The notes: generated by a model not told the origin, from the sequence alone. Positions 42,145 to 53,110 are shown, numbered from the stretch's first letter. The stretch is 64,000 nucleotides of DNA from Neoceratodus forsteri (GCA_016271365.2 CM028129.1:457326501-457390500); one strand, 5' to 3'. Program-made: numbers and translations.

Positions 42145-43350
42145 ACAAGCAAACACAAACAGGTGATGAAAATCAAGCTATGTGCTAGAGGTTATCCTAT
42201 GAAAGTGATTAAAGGAGAACAGTACTTAGGTAAAGCTCCCCACCCCCTGAAACCTGACTGCCCGATTTAGCTTTTGGCAAGAAAAATAAAAAATTAAGTG
42301 TCTGCACTTACTCGCTACAACACTTGTAAACTCTGCCAGCAGGCAACATGGTGGGCGCTGCACGGCATCATCTCATATTAGTTAGTGGCGCCACACTGCT
42401 CACTTGTATGCTGAGCAAGCAGTGTGGCGGCGCACACTTACACAAGATGACACCATGCAGCGCCTGCCATGTTGCCTGCTGGCAGAGTTTACGAGTGTTG
42501 TAGTGAGTAAGTGCAGACACTTAATTTTTTATTTTTCTTGCCCAAAATTAAATCGGGCAGTCAGGTTTCGGGGGGTGGGGAGCTTTACCTAAGTACTGTT
42601 CTCCTTTAAGAAGCCACAAGCATCGCCAGATTTGAGGAACAGGGCAGACTTCATTAATTCAACAACAGAGAGAGACAGCCTGAAGGAGACTGAATTGTCT
42701 TCTGTACACTATATTCCTCAGGTTTTGGTAAAATCGAGGATGTCTTGCATAAACACTGGAATACCTTAAAATCTAATGAATTAGGATAACATACATTTAC
42801 CAGACCTGCGGTTATGGTGGCAGAAAAATGTACAACATTTAAAGACAGACTACAACATACTGAGCACATAGTACCTGAACAAAGAGAAACCGAGTGGCAT
42901 TTTGGTACAGCATCATTTGGGAATTTCTCTTGTGGTTGCTGTGCATAATGCTCGAGTACAAATTACAGACTTAAAAAAAAATCTAACAAATTTTAAAAAG
43001 AAGAAATAGTGATTAAACAACATATAACTTGTACTAAAACACATTATATATTTACTTAAATGTCCCTGCTATTTATCCTATGTAGGGAAAACTACTAGGA
43101 TGCTTAAACAGAGAGCTTCTGAACATATATCTGCAATTTGAACAAAGGACCAGAAGTCTAGTGTTGCAAGACACTGGGAAGAAAAAAGTAATTCCATCCC
43201 TCTTTAAGGGTTTTTGGCCTGGAGAGCATCTTTATGCCTGAAAGAGGTGAAAGTTGAGACCGTGAATTACAAGAGAGGGAAGCTATGTGGATAAAAAGAT
43301 TTGGAACTTTGTCCCCATTTTATGGACTTAATGACTATGTAGATTGGGCA
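42145..43350 (+). pseudogene. Penelope linker and GIY-YIG endonuclease (split by MITE)
   Basis: 42145-42208 reads KQVMKIKLCARGYPMKVI, the RGYP block. The MITE follows. From 42610 the linker reads LRNRADFINS and VHYIPQVLVKSR. The endonuclease starts near 43065 with YVGKTTRMLKQRASEHISAI (Y-V-G-K-T is the YIG-side motif, with the EH pair downstream), a stop, VARHW and, near 43276-43330, EREAMWIKRFGTLSPF followed by GLN. GIY-YIG at the C-terminus of a Penelope RT is the family's defining combination. Several stops are present. The enzyme would cut the target DNA. Confidence 0.8.
42209..42609. mobile_element. T2/Kolobok-type MITE, 401 bp
   Basis: The ends read TTAAAGGAGAACAGTACTTAGG in opposite orientation, TTAA at both sides. 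Nearly the whole element folds back (arms share 'ggtaaagctcccc', 'tgcccgattta', 'aaattaagtgtctgcacttac', 'ccagcaggcaacatgg'), with a loop near 42390-42410. It is a different subfamily from 24836-25515, since arms beyond the first 11 bases do not match. Inserted in the Penelope ORF. Confidence 0.9.
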
Positions 43351-43636
43351 CCAATATTATAGGACTTGTTTCCTGTTGTTATGATGTTGCCAACTGCTGT
43401 CATGCTGTCATTTATTAATCTTTGTTGATGGTTGCATTCTTATGTGCACATTTTGTGTTTTTTCTTTATCAGAGCATTATATAACTTTTTTGTTTTTTTA
43501 TGAATGATATGCACACTCTGACCTTTGATCTCCTATGTAATAATTTTTTCTAGACTTTGATTCATTTGTTATTTCTGTGGCCCTGTCTGGGTATTGGCAG
43601 TGAAGGAACTGTATGCTGTTCACTTCATAATATTTA

Positions 43637-44393
43637 CTCCTTTGTAGCCTGACCCCACCAAGCCTTTGTGGTCTTGTGTTTGAAAAATGTAAACAGATTG
43701 TAAAATGTCTTTTTAGAGCCTCCATCTGTATCTAATTAGAAGGTTTAAATTAGTTTTAAATTCCAACCTGGTTATAATGTTTGACATGTCTAACTACAGG
43801 AATTTGAAAGGTGGGGTCAGCGTGGGCATCTAGGAGCCCTAGATGTTTGGGGTTTGCTATCTGGGAGTACCAGACACTCTTCCTCCGGTGCTCGGTGTGA
43901 TGATGTCACTCTGTAGCATGTCATCACTCGCTGATGCTTGAAGGAAGCAAGTTGCTTGTGAGGAGTGGCTGGTCAGCACTGAGCCAGCAAGCTTTTCTGG
44001 CACAGAGTTGGATTTTGGAAATTTTGAAGAACTGTGTGAGAGGCTGAGCATGTTTAAATTCTTCCTTTTGGAACCTGTGAGTGAAACTTTTCCAAATGAT
44101 GTGGGTATTTTGGGCTTTCTTGTTCAATTGTCACATAATGATTTTTTTGTGATTCACAACAGATTGCCAGAGTTATGTTTTAGGGGTAATACATGGCTTG
44201 TCATGAAATCATATTTGTGTATACTATTCTGATATATATCACATAGGCCCACTCTCCTTAAAAAAGCGTAACTGATATGTGAAACATTGGATTTTTAAGT
44301 TGACCAGTTTACCTGAATAAAATGGAAATAAACTGATGGAAGCTACTAGTAAATGTGTGCTTTTTGGTGTTTGAAAGTTTCTTTCATTTTGAT
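43637..44393 (+). repeat. Penelope LTR-like repeat, direct copy
   Basis: A 757-bp segment following the endonuclease. Its inverted partner is 33507-34246. Ends near 'tttgaaagtttctttcattttg'. Segment 43351-43636 before it is the 3' non-coding part of the element. Confidence 0.78.
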
Positions 44394-45007
44394 CTTATTT
44401 ACGTTAGCAATAAGATAAGATGAGGTGTACATTGAACTGATCTAACCATATGCCTTGTTGCTCACATAAATAAGTGCCAGTGTCCAAAAACATTGTGACA
44501 ATGGGTGAAAAATCATCACTGGTGTACCCTCCGTGGCCCAGCCACAGGAGATGCTACCACTGCAGAAATGCAGCACTTCTCTCCCGGATCATGGATGTGT
44601 TGGCTCTGGGTTCCGTGTGGTAATATTGCCATAAAAAACATCGCAGAACATAATATCGCAGTCACAGCATCATGAACCACCACAATAAAGCCATGGCATA
44701 ATATCACAGGACAGAACTGTGGAGACAGGGACTAAACTCAGGCATCTGACACCTCCACCACCCAGGCAAACAGTGGTTTATGTGTATGGGCTGGACTTGG
44801 ACGGGTGGTGTTGGATATGTTGTGGGGCACAGTGCTGCCGTCCCAGGGCTGGGACTGGGTGATGCATGCCAGCTGGGTGATGGGTGGTCAGGGGCGGGTA
44901 TGGCCTTTGGTTGTAGGGTGCCTGGCTGATGTATGGTAGGTGCCATCATGGCACACGGGACATGAGGCTGGTATACAGTGGTGCTGCTGTTTGGCTGCTG
45001 TTGCTCA
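44394..45007. other. No gene recognised
   Basis: Unique-looking sequence with 'catcgcagaacataatatcgcagtca'-type words (44635-44715) and G-rich degenerate repeats (44800-44940). Frames are short and have no motif. Confidence 0.5.
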
Positions 45008-45113
45008 TCGATAGAAACATAGAATTTGACGGCAGATAAGGACTGCTTGGCCCACCTAGTCTACCCATTTTCCTACCTAACAGATAAGCTGCAGATCCTA
45101 GTTAACCAACAGC

Positions 45114-46580
45114 TTACTTCCTCTTACCCGCCCCTAGGACTGTCTTATGCCTGTCCCATGCATTCTTGAAGTCCCCCACTGTTCCTGACTCCATGACCTC
45201 CTCAGGGAGGCTGTTCCATGCATCCACAACCCTCTCAGTGAAAAAATACTTCCTCACATTACTCCTGAGCTGTTCCCCCTCTATCTTCAAATTGTGCCCC
45301 CTTGTTCTTGCACATCTCTTTTTCTGGAAGATGCTACCCTCCTGGACTTTGTTAATTCCTTTGAGGTACTTGAAAGTTTCTATCATGTCCCTCTCTCCCT
45401 TCTTTCCTGAAGAGTATACATATTAAGATCCTTTAGTCTTTTTTCCTATGTCTTCTGGTGCAGACCCTGGACCATTTTAGTTGCCCTCCTCTGGACAGCC
45501 TCCACTCTGTCTATGTCTTTGCGGAGATGGAGTCTCCAGAACTGCACACAGTACTCCAGATGGGGTCTCACCAACTGTCTGTACAGAGGGATAACAACTT
45601 CCTGTTTTCTACTATTGATGCCTCTTCCTATGCATCCCAGTATCCCCCAGCCTTCCTTACTGCCTTCTCACATTGCTTGCCCACCTTTAGGTCATCTGAT
45701 ATAATTACCCCAGGTCCCTTTCTATTTTACTGTTGTCAGTATCTCACCCTCCATTGTGTACGCCTCCTGGGTTTTGTTTCCGTGTGCATTACCTTGCACT
45801 TCTTTGCATTGAATCTGAGCTGCCATACATTTGACCATTCCTCCAACCTTGCCAAGTCCCTTCTCATCCTTTCCATTCCATCTTGTGTATCAACCCTGTT
45901 GCAGATCATTGTGTCATCTGCAAAGAGACATACTTTTCCTTCCAGTTCCTCTGCAATGTCACTTATGAAGACATTAAAAGGACCAGTCCCAGTACTGAAC
46001 CCTGCGGTACCTCCTAGTAACCTTTCTTCACTGTGTACTCCATTTACTACTACCCTTTGCATCCTGTTGTCTAGCCAATTTTTATCCAGGCTACCACCTT
46101 GGGACCCATTCCAAGGCTGGCTATCTTGTGTATTAATCTTTTGTGTGGAACTGTATCAAATGCCTTGCTAAAATCTAGGTAGGCCATGTCCACAGCCCCT
46201 CCCTGGTCTACTACTTTGGTCACCTAGTCAAAGAAATCTATTAGATTTGTCTGATACGACCTTCCCATCGTGAATCCATGCTGCCTTGGGTCCTGTGCCC
46301 CACTGGCCTCTAGGTACTCAACAATTCTTTCCTTCGGAAGTGATTCCATCATTTTCCCTACCACTGAGGTCAAACTAACTGGTCTGTAGTTTCCTGCCTC
46401 TGTCCTGTTCCCACTTTTGTTAAGAGGAATCACATCTGCCCTCCTCCAGTCCTCGGGTACCACCCCATCCTCCCATGATTTGTTAAAGAGAGTAGTCAGC
46501 AATGTCACTAGTTCTACCCTTAGTTCTTTTAGAATTCTTGGGTGAATCCCATCAGGCCCCATTGCTTTGTCCGCCTTCAA
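45114..46580 (-). pseudogene. CR1 ORF2 reverse transcriptase and C-terminus (decayed)
   Basis: 46580-46224: KADKAMGPDGIHPRILKEL, NRTEAGNYRPVSLTSVVGKM and QHGFTMGRSYQTNLIDFF. The FSKAFDTVPH block is visible on the minus strand near 46175-46145 in a shifted frame. 46062-45736: a decayed GVPQGS zone, then VCLFADDT with the catalytic FADD at residues 47-50 of that frame, and LEEWSNVWQLRFNAKKC. The C-terminus, about 45700-45114, includes MIETFKYLKGINKV and FFTERVVDAWNSLPEEV. FADD is intact but the frame is broken at least four times. Confidence 0.85.
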
Positions 46581-46764
46581 TTTTATTAGTTCTTTCAGAA
46601 CCCTTTCTTCTGTAAATGGACTGGTATCAACCCCCTTCAGAGTGTTTTCTTGTTTGGTTTAGGTAACTCCCCTCCTCTTCCTTTGGAATACTGAGCAGAA
46701 ATATTCGTTCAGTATCCCTGCTTTTCACTGTCACCTCTACCCACATTCCTCCCTTTATTAAGCT

Positions 46765-47269
46765 TCAGTATCCCTTCTTTGGTCTTTCTTCGCTCCCTAA
46801 TGTACCTATAAAGGTTTTATCCTTCTTAACAGAATTGGCTATCCTTTCCTCGGTTTGGGCCTTGCTATTCTGACTGCCTTCCCAGCCTCTTTCTGCTTTA
46901 ACTGATAAAGTTCTCTGTCCTGCTCCTTCTGTGTTTCCTTTATATTTCCTGAATGCTGTCCTTTTCTCCTTAACCTTCCCTGCCACCTCTTTTGTGAACC
47001 ATAGCATTTTTTTCCTTCGTTGTGTTTTATTGATTTTTTTTTACACAAAGGCTTGTTGCCTCTGTGATGGCTGTTTTGATCACTCCCCATTGATCCTCCA
47101 CCCTTCCTTCTTGCCTGTTTGCTAGTGCTTTTCTGAGGCACTCTCGCATTTTCCCAAAGTTAGCCCTCCTAAAGTCTAGTACTCTTGCTTTTGTATGGCT
47201 TGATTGTATGGCTGTGTTTATCGTGAACCACACTGTTTGGTGGTCGCTTGTTCCCAGATGGCTACCCAC
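46765..47269 (-). pseudogene. CR1 ORF2 endonuclease end and linker
   Basis: 47269-47027 reads GSHLGTSDHQTVWFTI (SDH, the last catalytic His block), then a basic segment RVLDFRRANFGKM. 47007-46765 carries the lysine-rich linker LWFTKEVAGKVKEKRTAFRKYK. A shift near 47030 separates them, where 'SLCVKKNQ' runs into a T/A-rich stretch. Confidence 0.75.
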
Positions 47270-47349
47270 TTCTAAATCTGAGATTCTTTCTCCATCCCCA
47301 TTAGAAAGTACCAGGTCTAAGATTGCTCCCTCCCGAGTGGGTTCTGATA

Positions 47350-47856
47350 CTAGCTGTCTGAGACATGCTCCTGTAGGGCATCAAGAATGACCCTGCTTTT
47401 GGATGTGCCTGCAGCAAAGGTGCTCCAGTTAACATCTGGCATATTCAGGTCCCCCATCAACAATATCTCCCCTTTTTCTGCCATTCTAAGAAAGCCTTCT
47501 ATCATTTCCTTGTCCATTCCCTCCCCCTGAGATGGGGGTCTGTATACAACCCCCATGCGGATTGTGGTGCCATTTCCTGTCTCCAGGATGACCCAAAGTG
47601 CCTCATCTGCTCCCTGTTTACTCTTTAGTTCTGTTGCTTTGATCCCTTCCTTTACATAGAGAGCTACTCCTCCTCCTCCCTCTTTACCCTCCCTGTCCCT
47701 CCTGTAGATTGTGTATCCTGGTATGTTGACATCCCAGTCATGGTTCTCTGTGTACCATGTTTCTGTGACTGCCACAATATCCAGGCAACCCTCTTCCATC
47801 AAGGCCACTAGTTCAGGGAGCTTGTTACACAGACTACAGGCATTGGCACTCATCAC
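47350..47856 (-). pseudogene. CR1 ORF2 endonuclease
   Basis: A single 168-residue frame: NACSLCNKLPELVALM (about residues 4-19), DIVAVTETWYTE with the catalytic TE (30-41), IPGYTIYRRDR, GGGGVALYVKEGI, GVVYRPPSQGEGM (about 101-113) and ILLMGDLNMPDVNWS (132-146), with the D-x-N catalytic block intact. The C-terminal SDH block lies past a frameshift, on the minus strand near 47240-47250 (TSDHQTVWFTI). This is the better preserved of the two endonucleases of this CR1 type in the window. Confidence 0.87.
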
Positions 47857-48069
47857 CCTCCACTTTTGATAGCCTTACCTTTTTAGCCCCATTTCTGTCC
47901 TTACTGCCTTTGCCTTTTTACATTTAAATTGTTCTGCTCCCTAATAACTTCTGTACCTTGGTGTTTTACCTCACTAATCACCTATGTTTTGTGGGGAGGC
48001 TCAGATTTCCTGCTTCTTTCAGTGCCTCCCCTTGGCTAGTTTAAATGCTTGCCAATGAAGCATTTAAGC

Positions 48070-48772
48070 CTCTCACCTAGGATCCTGGTTCCCCTCGGAC
48101 AGATGCAGACCATCACACCAGTATAGGTCTGCATTCCTCCAGGTGGCTCCCCAGTCCCCAATGAAGCTAAAACCCTGAGCTCCACACCAGTTTTCAACCA
48201 CTCATTGAATTCCTGGTGAGAAGTGCCCTAACATCTCCTTGCCATAGACAGGCAGCACCTCCAGAAGGTTACCAGTGCGCTTACTTGTCTAAGGCCCCTT
48301 CCCAACTCTACAAACTCCTCTTGCACTGCTCTGATCCCATTCCTAGCCAGGTCATTTGTCCCTAGGTGGACAATGACATCCAGCTCCCTCCCTTGTGCAG
48401 CTCCTCCCATGATCCTGAGGATTCGCTTCCTGTCCCTCCAAGCCGTGGCGCCAGGAAGGCACCTTACCTCCCTCTCCCCATTCTCCCCCATTTCTACCCC
48501 CTAATGATTGAGTCCCCCACCAGGAGTTGTTTCCTTCCCCTGTGGGGTCCCATGCCACCCTCCTTTGGGTCTCCTTTGTGAAGGTTCCCAGCATCCTCCT
48601 TGGTCTCCACTGCAGGTGCCTCCATAGAGGAACCACTATCCACCAGAAGAGCGAATGAATTGTGAAGCGGTGCAGCTGGAGGGATGCAACTCTGTTCCAC
48701 CACCCTCTCCCTCCTTGAGCCCACCCTGGTCCAGCCTCTCCTCTTTCTTGGCAACCTCTGAGGTAGTGGCAT
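48070..48772 (-). pseudogene. CR1 ORF1 with SGNH-hydrolase (esterase) motifs
   Basis: Frame 48772-48494 ends with RKQLLVGDSIIRG (residues 80-92); GDS is block I with the Ser nucleophile. A lost base in the following G-run gives a stop. The next frame (48491-48228) has LDVIVHLGTNDLARNG, the GTND block (Asn) at residues 44-47. At 48095-48115 the minus strand encodes DGLHLSE, the D-x-x-H block. Together these are the catalytic blocks of the SGNH/GDSL esterase domain known in CR1 ORF1. The upstream part is charged and low in order. Broken by at least two frameshifts. Confidence 0.78.
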
Positions 48773-49275
48773 TGGCTCTAGTGGTCCCTGGGTGGGGGAG
48801 GAGGTTTCACGAATCCTAGCCAGGTCAGCCTGGAGACAGGCAACCTACTCTCTCAGACCAGAGAGGTGCCTGCAAATAGGGCAGCATTGCAGCCTCCAGA
48901 ATGTCTCCCGGAACACTGCCGTCCCACGCCCATTGCACTGCACCACTCCTATCATGTCTTATTTTGTGTCCCCTCTACTGTTTCTCTGGATGCTTACTGT
49001 CTCCTCTCCTTACAACTCTCACCCTTCCTGTTCTGGGACAGCAACTTCCTATCTTCTTCAGTAGCCTCCTTCTTCCTTGTTCAATATCAGACCACCAGCA
49101 GCTAGGGGGGGAGAGTGAGCTACTTTTTCTACTTTAGGGTTGACAAAACCAATGTTTCTCTATGATCGTTTCCTTCCTACTGCCAAACAGGAAGTTCCTG
49201 TTGACAGTCAAATCCAGTGGCTATAAAAGTAGAACTGGCTTTGGGTGGGATGGAGGGCAATTAGTAAGAAAAAAG

Positions 49276-49584
49276 GTTAGCAACAGGAAGTTGTAATTTG
49301 ACTCAACTGCTTTTATAGCATCTAAACCACACCCCCAGGTAAGCTCTCTTTCCTCCTACTGGTTTAGCAAAGTGAGCTGATACAGTACCCTTCACTGCAC
49401 AGAATACACACTGACTTTCTTTCTTTTCTTTCTTTTTTTAACCCTAAATAAGCCCCTTCTACTTCTAATAAAGTTATCTGTCTACTTAATCTTAACAGAC
49501 ACTGACTCCTGCTGAGATATACGTTTTAAATTAAGAAGAAAATGTAGCTTCTTTTAGTTAGCTGCTTTCTGTTCTACAAGCAAG
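49276..49584 (-). repeat. 309-bp tandem unit, copy 1 (CR1 5' side)
   Basis: Nearly identical to 49585-49872 ('gttagcaacaggaagttgtaa', 'aaaccacacccccaggtaagc', 'ctaataaagttatctgtctac'). It lies at the 5' end of the minus-strand CR1. In CR1 orientation it contains GCTATAAAAG (complement of 49309-49319). Confidence 0.85.
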
Positions 49585-49873
49585 GCTAGCAACAGGAAGT
49601 TGTAATTTGACTCACCTGCTTTTATAGTGTCTAAACCACACCCCCAGGTAAGCTCTCTTTCCTCCTACTGGTTTAGCAAAGTGAGCTGATACAGTACCCT
49701 TCACTGCACAGAATACACACTGACTTTCTTGCTTTCTTTTCTTTTTTTTAACCCTAAATAAGTCCCCTTCTACTTCTAATAAAGTTATCTGTCTACTTAA
49801 TCTTAACAGACACTGACTCCTGCTGAGATATACGTTTTAAATTAAGAAGAAAATGTAGCTTCTTTTAGTTGCT
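49585..49873 (-). repeat. 309-bp tandem unit, copy 2
   Basis: Second copy, lacking the last 20 or so bases of copy 1. The difference from copy 1 is a few bases only, so the duplication is much younger than the decay seen in the CR1 ORFs, or has been homogenised. Confidence 0.85.
49619..49629 (-). promoter_or_regulatory. TATA-like box in CR1 leader unit
   Basis: In the CR1 direction the sequence reads CACTATAAAAGCAGGTGAG. The equivalent box in copy 1 is at 49309-49319, and another CTTTTATAGCC lies near 49220. Promoter function is inferred from position and orientation only. Confidence 0.35.
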
Positions 49874-50984
49874 AATATCCATGCTGCTGCCCTGACACAT
49901 CTCGGCTGTGGAGCGCTAGTCAGTGTGGCACTGCATTCCCAGTATGATGTTTCCAGCGTTCCTGTGCCACACTGACCAGGGAACCCACCGTGCCTACTTA
50001 CTGCACCATCCAGTCAGTGCCACCTTGTTTTATGCAGTCCCACAGGGTTTGGCAGCACACTGTGGGCTGCGCACATGCAGTGTTTCATCCTGCAATGTTC
50101 TGTGCCCTGCAACATTTTTGCCCACAGTGTGCTGCCTGCGATATTTTACTGCATTTTATTTTGCTGGCGATGTTAACTCATGGAGCCCGGCCTCTGACAG
50201 CACTCCTGGACCATTGTCACAAATGCGAATGAGCCAGGCTTGCTCCTGGAGCCAGGCTGCCTATGTGGTAGTATAGACTGTCCCTTGTAATTTATATTTA
50301 AGTAGTAATTACCATGGTGATATAATATCTTATTAATAGGTAAAATATGTTTTTCATTCAGTTTTATTCACCTTTTTACTGTACTTTAAACTCCCCCTTT
50401 AACAGCATTATTCAGACATTTCAAAATATTCCCTTTCTGCATTCTAATGTCAGACTCACAGACACCTGCAGCAGCAATGGCCTCTCCTCTAGTCAGTCAA
50501 AAAAAAATAAACAAGTCATATTTTGTGTTAAATGGTCATGTTTAATAACAATTGTTCTATGCCTTTTTTGTCTTTCATGCCTTATCCCGACTAGAATTGG
50601 GGAGGGCAACCCTTTATTTCCTGGTTTTGGGTCTAAGCCACCATGCACTAAAGCTGTACCTCTTCCCCCACCATGAGGAAGGCCCTGAGACCATGCAGGC
50701 CACCAGTCAACTGTGGTGCTGCCCATTTTTGCTGGATATGGTGTTGCAGCCACCCCTTCCTACAGGAGTCCATCTAGGAGTCCATCTTTACTAGGCACCC
50801 CCATCTTTGAGTTTCTACAATCCTGTCTGTTGCGTAGTTACCCTTTCTTTAAGGTACTCATGAGCTGCTTACAAGGTTGTAGTGTTTTGTAGCAGCACCA
50901 CTGTAAGGAGTGGCATACATGGGTCCCACTGTCTACCAGTCGAGACGAGAGCTATACTGCAAAAATGGAGGGGGGAGGGGCTTG
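49874..50984. other. No gene recognised
   Basis: Mixed sequence. 49880-50270 has many 'tgcagtg/gcagcacact' words and short frames without motifs. 50280-50540 is AT-rich. 50560-50980 is GC-richer with 'ccctgagaccatgcaggcc' and no family match. Confidence 0.45.
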
Positions 50985-52670
50985 TCAGGGCCAAAACCCA
51001 GAAAAAAGAGATGTGCTTCCCATTGTATTTGGGGACTCCTGGCTGTGCAATTCAAATCTCATAAAATGGAAATGAGACAAGAAAATTGTTCCTAAATATA
51101 TTTACCCACCGGCCCAGTAACATTGCTATCTGGCAGACTCCCAGAAACACACTCAGAGGCTGGGTGGTGGCCAGGTGCATTGTGAAAGTGAGGTGCTCGG
51201 GTTCCAGGGAGGGTGGGCCCAGGCTATCTGGCATGGAGGGTGGGCCCAGGCTATCTGGCATTTATACAGCCCCAGTTGGTGACCTCAAGCAGCACTGTCA
51301 TACACTATGAGGACAGCTGCTTGTTCACTCACCCTCCCAGCTGGAAGAATGGTGCTGCAGTGGAAACCCTGATTGTTGTGGTAGGGGACTGGGGGAATGA
51401 CCAAAGGGAGGAAATGGGAACAATCCAACTACCAAATTCAGTTGTTGCCTTCCAGCTCCAAACATTTTTTGATTCTTGTGAGAGACTAATGTTCAGCCTA
51501 GAAATAAACAACACTCCTGTTTCACAACAACCCTACTGTAGAAAAAATAAATTGTTTGTTCTACCATCACGCTATAACACTACTTCTTATTGTATATTAA
51601 CTTTCTAGATTAGGTCACAGGCTTGGGCTTGGTCCCTATAGCAGAGTCTATTACTTTTGTCACGGGTGCTAATTAGTTTTTTTGATAACTCTAAAAATGA
51701 CTCTCTCAGAGGGGTTGGCTATGAGAAAAATGCTAATATACACATAAAAACAGAATTGTGCTTATAAAGCTAATGTTTTTTGATCTGTAACCAAAAGGAG
51801 AACTAGAAAACTAATTAGTATAAAATACTTGTCCAACTGCTGCAGTAAAAGCACTCCACCAAAAGTTGACTGTTCTCAATGATCCAGTGATCAATATAGC
51901 ACTTTAAGTCGCTGCATAGATTGTGCATTATCTATGCTACTCTGTAAAAGCTGAACAAGTAATGGACCTAGTCAATCTAATAATTTGTATTACAAAAATA
52001 ATATAATTGCATACTTATGGCTAAAATTATATACAATTTAAATACTTCTGTCTTTTTACAGAGCACAAAGGTACACTGAGTTTGGCAATTTCCTATGCAG
52101 TTTTCAAACTGAATTGTGATTGGTCTTTGCCATCATGTGCTTCTCAGTATGTGTTATACTAATTTCAGTGAGTCTTCCACACATTTCAGCATGTGCTACC
52201 CTCATTTCAGTATGCACTTTAGCTTTTATTGATTGGTAAAATTTTATTTTTGGACAGGAACAAATGATTAAGGAAAAAACATTTCCTATTTTGAACAAAA
52301 TGCCCTGTGCAATTTATTGCACATTATAGTTACATAAAAATAGTTTACATAAAACACATGATTATTCAATGTTAAGATAGTTACATCATTGTCAAGTGTA
52401 GCATTTACTGTACAAGTAGTACACACAGATTTCTGTAATGCAGTCTGAAATTTATGTGGAGAATTTTTTTACCTTCAGTTCGGTGGATACCATATTCCAA
52501 GACTTGGCCATGCTGATTTGTAAAGTAAGCTCTCCAAATTTATTTTGAACCCGTTAGTAAGGTAGGTTCAAGGCATTTGACCTTTAATGTATTGGCATGT
52601 GTACTGCACATTTCAGCATGTTGTACTCATTTTATTACATGCTATACTCCTTTTGGTACATGCTTCACAA
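50985..52670 (-). repeat. Dispersed repeat R, right copy (inverted)
   Basis: In minus orientation it runs 21-bp array (52670-52590 and 52235-52134), part A (52135-51555) and part B (51545-50985), collinear with the left copy at 21228-33460 once that copy's insertions are removed. It has its own extra block of about 350 bp at 52240-52590 and a 25-bp tandem duplication ('gggtgggcccaggctatctggcat') at about 51209-51260. No coding content was found. Confidence 0.72.
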
Positions 52671-52672
52671 AG

Positions 52673-52673
<1 letters not shown>

Positions 52674-52719
<46 letters not shown>
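52674..52719. repeat. (AT)n microsatellite
   Basis: 46 bases of uninterrupted TA repeats at the outer edge of repeat R's tandem array. Confidence 0.97.
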
Positions 52720-52723
<4 letters not shown>

Positions 52724-53100
52724 CGCCGTAGTGCCACTATAGTTAGAGTTAGTATGGAGTTTCTATGTTAAAGCCCAAATTTTGCACTTTAATAACTTTT
52801 CAACTGTTCAATGGATTTGCACAACATTTTGCATGTGCAGTCTCTTGGGAAACATCTCGACGTGACAAGTTTTGTTCCGGTTGGATTTGCAGATTCTGAG
52901 ATCCAGATAGTGGAATACCCTAAAATTCACCACTTTTTGCCATTTTTTTTGTTTTCTTTGCACTGCGCAGATACGGTGCTGAATTTTGGTCTTAAAGTTT
53001 TATGGCAAAAAGAGTTCTGCTGATAGAACAGACCAGCATTTACTTGGTGAAAAAATATTAATCCGCTCAAAGGTTATAGCATTTTTAAGGTCCTAAACAC
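52720..53100. other. Unclassified segment between AT repeat and CR1
   Basis: Contains 'aataacttttcaactgttcaatggatttgcacaacattttgc', a phrasing reminiscent of repeated non-coding DNA seen in other genomes. A 70-codon frame (52811-53023) has no recognised domain. It is either a fragment of a repeat or unique DNA. Confidence 0.4.
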
Positions 53101-53110
53101 CAAGATAGAG

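Larger units (their letters stand above)
33507..44393 (+). mobile_element. Penelope-like element, doubly interrupted
   Basis: One copy in pieces: inverted LTR-like repeat (33507-34246), C-terminal RT (34262-34570), an unclassified 7.5-kb insertion (34571-42140), RT to linker (42145-42208), a T2-type MITE (42209-42609), linker and GIY-YIG endonuclease (42610-43350), and the direct LTR-like repeat (43637-44393). The protein resumes in order across both interruptions, which supports a single original insertion. The 5' portion of the RT is absent (5'-truncated). Confidence 0.78.
45008..49873 (-). mobile_element. CR1 LINE with ORF1, ORF2 and repeated 5' leader (minus)
   Basis: The 3' end at 45012 shows 'atagaaacatagaa' (minus TTTCTATG microsatellite). 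Going right: ORF2 C-terminus (45114-45700), RT (45736-46580), linker (46765-47269), endonuclease (47350-47856), ORF1 with an esterase-type domain (about 48070-48772), a 5' leader and two 309-bp tandem units (49276-49873). This is the longest CR1 in the window. Frameshifts and stops make it inactive. Assigning the tandem units to the element is an inference from position. Confidence 0.85.

Noticed and set aside
44260..44295. Hammerhead ribozyme in the Penelope LTR-like repeat (gcgtaactgatatgtgaaacattgg)
   Set aside because: CUGA and GAAAC are present but there is no room for stem II and the GA dinucleotide of CUGANGA is missing in both copies (33600 and 44268).
45166..46171. Long plus-strand frames opposite the CR1
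   Set aside because: Antisense shadows of CR1 ORF2, which is recognised on the minus strand by RT and C-terminal motifs.
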